From: Mucilaginibacter paludis DSM 18603
Lineage (GTDB): Bacteria > Bacteroidota > Bacteroidia > Sphingobacteriales > Sphingobacteriaceae
Direction: 5' to 3'
Assembly: GCF_000166195.2 (NCBI RefSeq)
Contig: NZ_CM001403.1
Span: 3,862,432 to 3,926,431 of the forward strand
DNA: 64,000 nt
Of the stretch, positions 1 to 8,520 are shown piece after piece. Below the pieces are notes generated by a model, which was not told where the DNA came from, made no database searches, and saw nothing but the letters and a program-made list of their open reading frames with translations. Position 1 is the stretch's first letter; the number at the start of each line of letters is the position of its first letter. A program made the translations under genes and the position numbers.

Positions 1-718
1 TGTATTGATCTATGCTAGGTATCGGCGGGATAACTTTATCAATTTCATGCATAATGCCGTTCTCAGCCGGAATATCAGCGGTGATAACCTTGGCGCCGGC
101 GACGTTAAAGCCGGTGAAGGTGGAGGTGGGATAAAAAGCATTATAGTCAGAAGCAGTAAGGGCATTTATCCCGAAATAGCCGCTCAAAAAATAAGGGATG
201 TATTTGTTGTTATTATCGTTGGCCACGTAGGTCGCATTACGGTTGTTGGCCACAGAAACCCCGGAATGATTCGGGTCAACAAAAGTGAAGTCATAATAGG
301 CAGTTTTCCTTCTGTAAGCATTGTCGGCAACAGCACCTTTCGCGGTCTGTAAAATCCCCAATTGGTCTTTTCGATAAGCATTGGCGACAAGACTATAGGT
401 TATAATTCCGGCTGCTTTTGCTGAATCCAGAGCCGCCACGCCGCTGATACCATTTTCCTGGAAGTAACCTTGGAAAGCGTTGTCATTTGGCACAAAAAAG
501 GTCCAATAACCCGCTGTACCCAAAATAGTTTTGTAACCCGCTTTGTCTATGAGGGCCAAGGCCGTGGTAAAGTTCCCTTTTTTCTGCAGTTCCTGGTAGA
601 TAGGTTGAGCCAAGCCATCAGGGCGGGCATAATAGTCGTCAAACATTTTTTTCTGACATGAGCTGAAAATGCTTGTCATGGCCAGTATACATACGATGGA
701 GGTAATGTATTTATTCAT
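1..718 (-). CDS. Fasciclin (FAS1) domain lipoprotein, 3' end outside window
   Basis: Reading the minus strand from ATG at 718 gives an open frame that continues past the left edge (about 239 residues seen). It begins with a lipoprotein signal peptide (MNKYITSIVCILAMT, lipobox IFSSC, Cys22), so an envelope-anchored protein is expected. The body has FAS1-type text: LALIDKAGYKTILG, then TFFVPNDNAF (the usual H1 motif of FAS1 domains), and later GIMHEIDKVIPP, which resembles the H2 region closing a FAS1 repeat. In Bacteroidota such proteins often sit in or beside SusC/SusD loci, with presumed adhesive or glycan-binding roles; no reaction is known. A second FAS1 repeat may follow outside the window. 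Confidence 0.85.
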   Translation of the reverse strand, partial: MNKYITSIVCILAMTSIFSSCQKKMFDDYYARPDGLAQPIYQELQKKGNFTTALALIDKAGYKTILGTAGYWTFFVPNDNAFQGYFQENGISGVAALDSAKAAGIITYSLVANAYRKDQLGILQTAKGAVADNAYRRKTAYYDFTFVDPNHSGVSVANNRNATYVANDNNNKYIPYFLSGYFGINALTASDYNAFYPTSTFTGFNVAGAKVITADIPAENGIMHEIDKVIPPIPSIDQY

Positions 719-1461
719 AATATTTTATAAATTTTCAATAAATTATTGGGACGGTTAATTCTAACCGTGATTTACCTGGGGCAACCAGGAGATAGGAGTG
801 TAAAGTTTTTACATATTTTTAAGCTTATGGATTGTGAATAATATTTGTTTTGACGACGGCCTCACTTTTTGATTCGCTGTATACCTTGATCGGGCTACAA
901 AGCCGAGATCAAAAAATAAATGATCAATGCCTGCAGAATAGGTATAAACCTTTGCTGACCTCCGGGAGCGTTAATAACAGGGGTTTTGAAAGAGCGGATA
1001 ATTTCTTCATAATTTTATTAAGTAAAAAGATTTCGCTCCAGGAAATTAGCATGACCGGAAGCCACTTTACAATTGGTTATTGTCACACAAATCTATTTGA
1101 AGTGATCTGCATGGGGTGAATAAAAATTAGTCTATTGCATTCAAAAATTGACCTTTATGAGTTTTAGAGCGTTTTAAAGGCTATTTAATGGGTTTCATTT
1201 AGAAAAAAAAAGATCATATTCCCTGAAGCCGTTCAAGTCGATATTTTTGTATTCTTGATGGAAAGATTAGGAGAAATAAAGATTTGGGGGCATCGACCGT
1301 AGTACTCCCCGGTGATTCTACATCGCCAACTTTATTTACTTTTAAGAAAACGTTTATTGATAAAGAGCTAAAGCCTCTGCGATGATTATTTTTGCCTCAT
1401 AGAAAAAGGGTAGTTCGATGTTCGGAATTCATTTTCGTATTATCACGCTGTCTAAGACCCT
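719..1461. other. Intergenic stretch, no convincing gene
   Basis: About 740 bases separate the end of the hybrid two-component gene from the FAS1 gene. An 89-codon open frame at 850-1119 on the plus strand has no protein-like pattern and no recognisable start context. Apart from the leader hairpins at 751-789, nothing was recognised. It presumably holds the promoter of the FAS1 gene. Confidence 0.5.
751..789 (-). other. Two small hairpins in the leader of the FAS1 gene
   Basis: Two perfect stem-loops lie 33 to 71 bases upstream of the FAS1 start: ACGGTTA/TAACCGT with a 4-base loop (751-768) and CCTGG/CCAGG with a 5-base loop (775-789). They could be a structured 5' leader or a regulator site. 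There is no T-run suited to a terminator. Confidence 0.3.
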
Positions 1462-4400
1462 TTATTGCAGGTTTTTTATATATTCAGACGGGTTTTGGCC
1501 GGAGTAATGCTTGAAACAGGTGCTGAAGTACGCTTGACTTTCGAATCCCACCCGGTAAGCGACCTCGGTAATACTTTGCTCTCCTGAATCAAAAAGTATT
1601 TTTGCTTTTCTAAGCCGCATTTCACGTAAGAATTCAACTGGGGCCATATTGGTCAGGCCCTTAAATTTCCGGTAAAATGGTGAGCGGCTCATATTCGCGT
1701 TAGCTGCCATAGATTCAATGCTCAGGGAGGGGTCTGACATTTCTGCACTGATAAATTGAATTATTTTGTTAAGGAATAATTCATCATGTGAGGTTATGAG
1801 AAGATCGCCTCTTTCTTTTTGCGCTGAATTAGGGCGGTTGAAAAGTTGCCAGAACATCCTGTTTCTTTGTTCCAGAAGATTGCTGACAGCAGCAAGCAGC
1901 ATCTCGGTGCGGAAAGGCTTGGTCAGATATTGATCGGCACCAAAGTTCAAAGCATCGATCTTGTTTTCTACAGAAGCTTTTGCCGTTAGCAAAATAACCG
2001 GGATATGGCTCGTTTCGTTATGACTTTTTAATTTATCCAGCATGGTAATACCATCCATTACTGGCATCATGACATCAGATATGATCAGATCCGGATATAA
2101 ATGCATGGCTTTGGAAAATCCTTCCTCCCCGTTTTCCGCTAACTCAATGCGATAATGCCCCCCAAGTTCCCCTGACAGAAAAACACGCAGGTCGGAGTTG
2201 TCGTCAACTAACAACAGTAATGGCGCTTTCAGAACTTTATAGCCCGTTTCCTGTGCCCTTCCTTTTTCCGTAGTATCTTGCTCCGGCGATTTAACCTCTG
2301 ATATAGCTGTTTGCGTTCGCATCGTGCCCGGTTTTTTTTGGAACTGGCAGAGTTCTAAACTTGTTCCGAGTTCAATCGTAACGATCAGCCCATTTGTATC
2401 TGCACTATTTTCGGCATAAATCTTACCTCCGTGAAGTCGTACGAATTCACTGGAAACCGAAAGGCCGATCCCAGTACCTTTTAATTGTCCTGCTCCGCCT
2501 ATTTGACCTTCGTAATAAAGCCGGAATATATCAGTAAGTTGCGTTTCATCGACACCGGGTCCCTCGTCACGGATGGCGATTGCGCATACAGATCCATTCT
2601 CTTTGAAATTGACCGAGATCTCTATCACTCCATCTTGAGGACTGTATTTCAGGGCGTTGGCAAGAATATTATAAAAAACTGTTTCCATCTTTTCTGGATC
2701 AGCGCAAATCTCCAAGACCAGGTTATCCGGGACTATGCTGAACCGGATATTTTTCTCACGAAAGGCCTCAGTAAAATAGCCGGCGACTTTATCGATCAGA
2801 GAAACCAGGCTGACGCGGGAAATATTTAACTGCGCGTTCCCTGTTTGCACTTTCCGTAAATCCAGTAACTGGCTGACGAACCTTTCCATACGCTCGGTAT
2901 TCCTCTTGATGATCTCAATATACCTTCTTCCTCTTTCAGATAGGTCTTCCTTGGACAAGAGTGCTTCAACAGGGCTCATAATCAAAGTTAAAGGGGTGCG
3001 TAATTCATGCGAAATATTGGTAAAGAAATTCAGCTTTAGTTCCGTAAGCTCCTGTTCAACTTGTATGCGCTGGCGAAGTTTAAACATGGTCGAAATGATA
3101 CGCCAGGTCATCCGCAGCAAGACCGCGATGAATAAGATGTAAGCTATTTTTGCCCATCCTGTTCGCCAGGGCGGTGGTAGGATCTTAACCGAAAGTTGTT
3201 TGAACGGTACTTCAAGATATTGATCCTGTCCCACCGTTTTAACCTGGAAAATATAGCTGCCGGGAGGTAGGTTTGAGTAGGTTGCCTTCCGCTGATTAGG
3301 ATCGCTTTGTATCCAGACTGAATCCATGCCCAATAACCGATACGCGTAATTTTGCCTGTCCCCATTGCGATAGTCCAGGACATTGAAGGTAAAACTCAGG
3401 TCATCTTCGTCATATTTTAATACTAGTTCGGTCAAGTAGTTAATATCTGATTTCAAAACAGATTGCTTATGGTCCGAAATGTCAATATCTCTGCCATTCA
3501 CCTGCAGGCCGGTTATAGCTATATGCGCATTGGTCTTGTGGTGACTGATCATTGCGGGATTGAAGGAAAGGTATCCCTGGAATTCTCCGAAGACTATGTT
3601 TCCACAAGGCTGTTTTAGGCAGGCACTTTCCGAAAAACCGAATTTTGGCAATCCCTCGATCGCGTAATAATTTTTGAAATGTTGTATTTCGGGATCAAAT
3701 TGTGAAAGGCCCTTTTGGGTGGCCAGCCAAATTTTACCGAAATTATCTTCTACGCAACTTAGTGTAAAATCATTGGCCAACCCGTCCCCGATTGTATAGT
3801 TACGGAACTTTAACCCTTTCTGAGAATCCTTCCCGACCGCCCTGTCAAATCCGCCCCCGGCTGTGCATAGCCACATACGTTGCTGCCTGTCCTTTAATAT
3901 GAACTGAATATCATTATTTCCTAAACTTTGCGGATCACCTGGTATTTTGTTGTATTCGAAAAACCGGTAGTCTTGGGGTTGTTCATCGGTAGCATCGACG
4001 ATGAGTAAGCCGTCCGTGGTCCCCACCCATATGTTTCCTTTTGGACCGATCGCCAGGTGCCGGACTCCGTTATAAGCGCCCCTTGGGTGATTGGAAAACC
4101 CATTTCTGATGTTGTAAAACTTCGTTTTTCCTTTGATGCTCACCACTTGATTTAAACCGCCGCCTATTGTACCCGTCCAGATCCGTCCCTTCTCATCCTC
4201 CACAACGGAATACACAGCGTTACCACTAATACTGGTCGTGTCCTTTGGGTCGTTTGTATATTGGGCCAGGCGATACCTGGTATGATTCTGATCAAGTGGT
4301 TCTGCCTTAAAAAGTCCTTTGCCCTTAGTCCCGAGCCAGATATTTCCTTTCCGGTCTTCGCATATCGTATAAACCCAGCCAAGTCCGCCGGGGGGCTCAT

Positions 4401-5880
4401 TGGTGAACATCCCTTGGATTTTTTTTCCCCCTTTGAAGACCGAAAGTTTTCTTTTAGTTGCGATCCATAGTCGCTGCTGATGATCAGAATATAAGGCTCG
4501 GACCTCATTTTCCGATTGTACATAGGTGTGGTCCACTAAAAGATGCTGATGGAAGTCATCATTTAGGATCACTACTTTTTCCAATCCCTTTTGGTCCGTA
4601 TTCAACCATAGGATTCCCTCACTGTCGTAAAAGTGATGAACAACCCTATTGTTAAATCTATAGTCGTCAAATCGTGGATCGTTGTAGAAGCGATCAATTG
4701 TGCCTGTGGCCTCGTTATAATAACCGAAACCATGCCCTTTCATATTGACCCAAACTCTGCCATTTATATCTTCGAATACCTCGTATGGTGTACCCGTATT
4801 GATCAAAGAATAATCCGGCTGCGTGAAACGCCGGAGGTTGCCCCGCCAGGGGTCATACCGGAATACACCGTTCTCACTAGGTTCGAGCCACAAGCAGCCC
4901 GACTTGTCTTCCAAGATAGATAAGATCGGGTGCTGGTCGATTCTGACAGTTGCGCGAAGGCTCAGATCGGCCTTGTTTAGTATTATTAGCTCGCCTTTAG
5001 CCGTTGAGCAATATACTAAATCGCGTTTTGAGGCAAGACATACCGAATTTAATTGCATATCAGGTAAGATTTTCTTTTTAAGGAACCTCCCGTTCTGCTT
5101 ATTATGAATGATTAAATAACCATCCTGTGTCGTGAAAGCGATATTGACTTTATCTTCTGCCACGGATTTGAAATTGCACTTGTTTAAAACATCAAGATCC
5201 AGGGGCTTGCTTGAATAATATCCAGAGGCGTCGGGCCTGAGTATTGATATACCGCCTACGGTTCCTATCCAGATTTTTCCCTGGTTGTCTATCCGGAAGA
5301 AATTAATCTTATCAGAAGGAAGATTAAAGCGCCCAACCTGATCCTGTGCATATCTGGTGATAACAGGTTCCGGCGATCCGGGTTTAGACAATGCGATAAG
5401 GCCTTGATCCGAACTCAAAAGCCAGACCAGGTTTTTTCCTGACGGCAGAATACCCGTACAGGAAAATCTTTTTCCCGCGACCTTTTTCAGTCTTTTCAAT
5501 ACATAAAGGAATTTTCCAGTTCTTTTATCAAATCTATAAACCTGATTGCCATCGGTTTTAACCCATAAATACCCGTTGTCATCTTCGACGATATCATTGA
5601 TCCGGTTGCTGTTCAGGCTGGAACTGTCACCAGCATAAGATTTAAACGTGGTAAAAGTCTGCCCATCGAAACGGTTGATGCCATCCCAGGTACCGAACCA
5701 CATAAATCCTTCCCTGTCTTTGATTATAGAGGTCACCTTGTCATGTGACAGGCCATCCTGGGTAGAATAATGGGTGATCCGGCATTTCAACTGGGCAAAC
5801 GAAAAGCAAGGGGCAAAAATGCAGAATAGATGTAATATTGCAGTACATTTTATCCTGGATAAATTAAATTTTATAAGCAT
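1462..5880 (-). CDS. Hybrid two-component system (HTCS) sensor-regulator, AraC type
   Basis: This 1472-residue one-protein signalling system has the full HTCS order. A signal peptide is followed by a periplasmic two-component-regulator beta-propeller (repeats such as IWIGTVGGI, IWTGTIGGG, IWVGTTDG; about 30-790) and a Y_Y_Y domain (about 840-890). A membrane helix (about 905-930) leads to HisKA with NISHELRTPL (His near 957) and HATPase_c (NALKYS near 1075, DEGPGVDE near 1107, GTGIGLS near 1135). Last are a receiver (VDDNSDL near 1225, phospho-acceptor in SDVMMPVMDG near 1268) and an AraC DNA-binding domain (last 110 residues). HTCS proteins sense an oligosaccharide in the periplasm and activate the adjacent polysaccharide locus. 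The nearest candidates here are the FAS1 gene beyond the window edge and the SusC/SusD pair at 8521-13205. All catalytic motifs are present. Confidence 0.97.
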   Translation of the reverse strand: MLIKFNLSRIKCTAILHLFCIFAPCFSFAQLKCRITHYSTQDGLSHDKVTSIIKDREGFMWFGTWDGINRFDGQTFTTFKSYAGDSSSLNSNRINDIVEDDNGYLWVKTDGNQVYRFDKRTGKFLYVLKRLKKVAGKRFSCTGILPSGKNLVWLLSSDQGLIALSKPGSPEPVITRYAQDQVGRFNLPSDKINFFRIDNQGKIWIGTVGGISILRPDASGYYSSKPLDLDVLNKCNFKSVAEDKVNIAFTTQDGYLIIHNKQNGRFLKKKILPDMQLNSVCLASKRDLVYCSTAKGELIILNKADLSLRATVRIDQHPILSILEDKSGCLWLEPSENGVFRYDPWRGNLRRFTQPDYSLINTGTPYEVFEDINGRVWVNMKGHGFGYYNEATGTIDRFYNDPRFDDYRFNNRVVHHFYDSEGILWLNTDQKGLEKVVILNDDFHQHLLVDHTYVQSENEVRALYSDHQQRLWIATKRKLSVFKGGKKIQGMFTNEPPGGLGWVYTICEDRKGNIWLGTKGKGLFKAEPLDQNHTRYRLAQYTNDPKDTTSISGNAVYSVVEDEKGRIWTGTIGGGLNQVVSIKGKTKFYNIRNGFSNHPRGAYNGVRHLAIGPKGNIWVGTTDGLLIVDATDEQPQDYRFFEYNKIPGDPQSLGNNDIQFILKDRQQRMWLCTAGGGFDRAVGKDSQKGLKFRNYTIGDGLANDFTLSCVEDNFGKIWLATQKGLSQFDPEIQHFKNYYAIEGLPKFGFSESACLKQPCGNIVFGEFQGYLSFNPAMISHHKTNAHIAITGLQVNGRDIDISDHKQSVLKSDINYLTELVLKYDEDDLSFTFNVLDYRNGDRQNYAYRLLGMDSVWIQSDPNQRKATYSNLPPGSYIFQVKTVGQDQYLEVPFKQLSVKILPPPWRTGWAKIAYILFIAVLLRMTWRIISTMFKLRQRIQVEQELTELKLNFFTNISHELRTPLTLIMSPVEALLSKEDLSERGRRYIEIIKRNTERMERFVSQLLDLRKVQTGNAQLNISRVSLVSLIDKVAGYFTEAFREKNIRFSIVPDNLVLEICADPEKMETVFYNILANALKYSPQDGVIEISVNFKENGSVCAIAIRDEGPGVDETQLTDIFRLYYEGQIGGAGQLKGTGIGLSVSSEFVRLHGGKIYAENSADTNGLIVTIELGTSLELCQFQKKPGTMRTQTAISEVKSPEQDTTEKGRAQETGYKVLKAPLLLLVDDNSDLRVFLSGELGGHYRIELAENGEEGFSKAMHLYPDLIISDVMMPVMDGITMLDKLKSHNETSHIPVILLTAKASVENKIDALNFGADQYLTKPFRTEMLLAAVSNLLEQRNRMFWQLFNRPNSAQKERGDLLITSHDELFLNKIIQFISAEMSDPSLSIESMAANANMSRSPFYRKFKGLTNMAPVEFLREMRLRKAKILFDSGEQSITEVAYRVGFESQAYFSTCFKHYSGQNPSEYIKNLQ

Positions 5881-6076
5881 CCCGGAAAGTTAAGTCCTTG
5901 GTAAGATAGGTTTATTTTTAGCAGTTGAGACCCTATGTAATATACTGCAAACATTTGCTTTCATCTCTGTCTTCATAAAATTCGGCTCCTATTTGTGATA
6001 AGATTGACAATGTTGAGATTTATTTTATCTGATCTGAATTAGCTGGTATGACTCGCACAATTGTAGCCCATTTCGT

Positions 6077-7081
6077 TTAAAGGGATTGCCTGATAATGAT
6101 CTTAAATGGGTTTATGATTTGGGCGGGCTTGTTTTCCAGTATCATTTTCGCGGTCATTTTCCCCATCGCTTCTAAATCAGTAGTAAGTACCGTAATACCG
6201 AGCAATTCTTTGAAGGGTGTATCATGGTAAGATATCAGTCCAATCTCGTTGCCGGCCAGCAGACCATTTTCTTTTATTTTCTTTAATAAAATGATGAGTT
6301 CCGATTCGTCCAGCGTCAGGTAAACTTCGCCTTTATACGGCCCATTTTTCTCCACCATATTCCTGATTTCCAAGCCAAGTGATGATTCAGTCGCAAATCG
6401 CATTAAGCCCTCGATGATTCCCTGCTGGTGGCCTGTTGAGGGGATGAGTAAAATCAGCTTTTCATACTTGGCCAAACGCGCCGAATTTTTTCTGAGCACA
6501 TTTAAAATGTCGTTGGTATAATCTTGGCAAACAGAATAAGCTGGCTTGAAACCGGTTATGGTTTTGTCCAATAAAATAAGTTGGCTATCAGGCACTTTAC
6601 GTAATGTGCTGATGCAAACACTTTCATTGATTCCCTCTCTGAACAAGGGAAGGATAACATAATAGTGGTATAAGCTGAGCGATTGGTCAATGATTTCATC
6701 CAGTAAAGCCAAATCACCATGATGGATCCTAAGGTCAACTTTTACCTTTGCCCCGAGCGATGAGACGATTGAATCAAAAACGATCTTTTTATGGGAACTG
6801 AGTTCATTAAAGATCAGAAGAACATTGATCGTTTTATTGGACTTGACATTAACGAAGTAACCTTTGCCTTTAACGGAGCTGATATAACCAGCTGTTCGCA
6901 AACGGGTATAGGCCTTTTCAATGGTATCTCTCGCTACGCCGTATTGTCTACTGTAAGTATTGATGGAAAGCAGTTGCTGATTCCTTTTATACACACCCTT
7001 TTCAATATCCCGGCTTATAGTCATCACAATTTGCTCTACCAGTGGCACAGTATTATTATAATTGATCTTTGCTTTAGCCAT
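6077..7081 (-). CDS. GntR-family regulator with periplasmic-binding-protein-like sensor domain
   Basis: The 334 residues contain an N-terminal winged helix of GntR type (about 8-77: PLVEQIVMTISRDIEKGVY, YGVARDTIEKAYTRL, GYISSVKGKGYFV). A LacI/ribose-binding-protein-like effector domain follows (about 85-330; NVLLIFNELSSHKKIVFDSI, LIPSTGHQQGIIEGL, GLISYHDTPFKELLGITVLTTD). This domain pair is common in Bacteroidota sugar loci and normally responds to a free sugar. The gene stands alone between the HTCS and deoR genes on the same strand, with a 590-base upstream gap holding a 9-bp dyad that could be its operator. The sugar ligand cannot be told from sequence. Confidence 0.93.
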   Translation of the reverse strand: MAKAKINYNNTVPLVEQIVMTISRDIEKGVYKRNQQLLSINTYSRQYGVARDTIEKAYTRLRTAGYISSVKGKGYFVNVKSNKTINVLLIFNELSSHKKIVFDSIVSSLGAKVKVDLRIHHGDLALLDEIIDQSLSLYHYYVILPLFREGINESVCISTLRKVPDSQLILLDKTITGFKPAYSVCQDYTNDILNVLRKNSARLAKYEKLILLIPSTGHQQGIIEGLMRFATESSLGLEIRNMVEKNGPYKGEVYLTLDESELIILLKKIKENGLLAGNEIGLISYHDTPFKELLGITVLTTDLEAMGKMTAKMILENKPAQIINPFKIIIRQSL

Positions 7082-7671
7082 TTCATATGATAAAACATAC
7101 CGACAGTTTTAATTCCAATTGAAAGCATTCACGCCTTGATTTTTTAAGTCCGGCGAAAAGTATAGATAACTGCTTGTTTCGAATCTGAATTATAACCAGA
7201 TCGGTATTTTTGGTTTTATTTGGATGGGATAATATTGAAAAATTCCCTTTACTAATATAGCGAGAGATTCGCTATATATACAAATAATTTTAAAAAATCG
7301 GTTGCAAATTGCGTGTATTATAAAAAATAATTGATAAATATATAAAATTAATAATTTAAGTGGAACAATATTGAATATTTGATCAAACATAAAGGACGAT
7401 TTGGGGCAGTCCGATAAGATTCTTGATAAAAGAATTAGGGTAAAATTTTCGTTTGTTACCTATTTTTAGTCCATTACCGGGATTTTTAATTACTATAATT
7501 TTCTTTTTTTTATTAAACCCCGTTCCTAAACATATAAAAGTAGCAAATCATCGACCTTAATCCACTGCCTAACTATAGGTTAATGAAATGGTTATTCCCG
7601 GCAGATAATGAAGAGATCGAATTAAAGAGTAAATCCTTCCGTTGTAATATAGGACAATGAATCGAAATATC
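7082..7671. other. AT-rich intergenic region upstream of the GntR gene
   Basis: About 590 bases of strongly AT-rich DNA between the end of deoR and the start of the GntR gene. No convincing coding sequence was seen. It contains the dyad at 7255-7277 and, on the minus strand, one match to the Bacteroidota -7 box (TATGTTTG, 7384-7391), a possible promoter giving a roughly 300-base leader. Confidence 0.5.
7255..7277. promoter_or_regulatory. Candidate operator, 9-bp perfect dyad
   Basis: ATATAGCGA and TCGCTATAT form a perfect inverted repeat around a 5-base spacer (GAGAT), 174 bases upstream of the GntR start. The symmetry suits a dimeric winged-helix regulator, so autoregulation by the adjacent GntR protein is a reasonable guess. 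Only the symmetry is seen; the binding partner is inferred. Confidence 0.4.
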
Positions 7672-8436
7672 TTAACCGGCAATTATGATTTCAATTTCTT
7701 GATTGCGGAACATGTCCTTATGCTTTTCCTCGATACCGCTGTCTGTAATAATGTAGCTGATGAGTGATAGGGCACCGAGGCTTGCAAAAGCGCTTTTCCC
7801 GAACTTAGTTGAATCTGCCACAAGATAAGTGGTCTCAGCCGCATCTATCATTGCTTTTTTTACGACGATATCGCTGATACTTGGATATGTTAAACCAGAT
7901 TTTAAGGAAAGTCCTGCTGTAGCCAGAAACAACTTTTGGATATTAATGCCTTTAAAAAAATCTGCCGCTTTTTGGCCTGTAAGCGATAAAGTTGGGGGTT
8001 TAAATTCACCTCCGGTCATGATCACCTCAATGCCAGGTTCTGCGCCTAACATCAACGCTATATTCAAAGCATTAGTAATGACAGTTACCTTCCGATTTCC
8101 TTTAAGTTTCCGGGCAATTTCTGTGGTAGTTGAACCGGAATCCAGAATTATAGTATCCCCATTTTGAATAAATTCAAGACATTTGATCGCAATAATTTCT
8201 TTCTTATCCAGATTCTCATGGTTAGCTAATGAAAATGAACTAACCTGGTCCTGAATATTCTTCAAATAAGCTCCGCCATGCTCTTTAACTAGCAAGCCTT
8301 CTTTCTCCAGCTTTTCTAAATCCTGCCGAATGGTAACTTCCGTAACTTTAAAGATTTTTGCCAGATTGATTACTTTTGCGGTGCCATCTTCCTGAAGTAA
8401 TTCCAGAATTTTTTCACGACGTTGATATGCGAGCAT
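7672..8436 (-). CDS. DeoR/GlpR-family transcriptional repressor
   Basis: The 254 residues match the DeoR family in length and order. An N-terminal DeoR helix-turn-helix (RREKILELLQEDGTAKVINL, VTEVTIRQDLEKLEKEGLL, HGGAYL; about 1-60) precedes a DeoRC sensor domain (about 75-230) with DTIILDSGSTTTEIARKL and TNALNIALML, the sugar-phosphate-binding part of the fold. Family members are usually induced by a phosphorylated intermediate of the pathway they control. It is encoded next to the SusD/SusC operon. Its promoter carries the same sequence over the -7 box and probable start as the promoter of the isomerase operon at 13607, so it is the best candidate repressor of both. Inducer: unknown; D-apulose 4-phosphate would fit. 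Confidence 0.93.
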   Translation of the reverse strand: MLAYQRREKILELLQEDGTAKVINLAKIFKVTEVTIRQDLEKLEKEGLLVKEHGGAYLKNIQDQVSSFSLANHENLDKKEIIAIKCLEFIQNGDTIILDSGSTTTEIARKLKGNRKVTVITNALNIALMLGAEPGIEVIMTGGEFKPPTLSLTGQKAADFFKGINIQKLFLATAGLSLKSGLTYPSISDIVVKKAMIDAAETTYLVADSTKFGKSAFASLGALSLISYIITDSGIEEKHKDMFRNQEIEIIIAG

Positions 8437-8447
8437 TTTAAATAATT

Positions 8448-8466
8448 ATAAATACTGACAAAAATA
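8448..8466 (-). promoter_or_regulatory. deoR promoter -7 box with shared operator-like sequence
   Basis: On the minus strand TATTTTTG (8459-8466) matches the Bacteroidota -7 consensus TAnnTTTG and runs directly into TCAGTATTTAT (8448-8458), which ends 11 bases before the deoR start codon. The 15 bases TTTGTCAGTATTTAT are identical to 13444-13458, where they again follow a TAnnTTTG box. A site covering -7 and the transcription start is typical for repressor binding, so autoregulation by DeoR is inferred. Confidence 0.6.
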
Positions 8467-8480
8467 ACATAAAAACGAAG

Positions 8481-8518
8481 TAAAAGAAAGGGCTAGATTT
8501 CTCCAGCCCTTTCTTTTA
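8481..8518 (-). terminator. Intrinsic terminator of the SusC-SusD operon
   Basis: A perfect 14-bp stem (left arm 8481-8494, right arm 8505-8518) with a 10-base loop lies 2 bases after the SusD stop codon. The stem has a GGGCT core and A/T-rich outer ends, so transcripts from either direction would end in a U-rich tail. It separates susD from deoR. Confidence 0.85.
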
Positions 8519-8520
8519 CC

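Noticed and set aside
850..1119. 89-codon plus-strand frame
   Set aside because: No start context, no protein-like pattern, no neighbouring gene in that direction.
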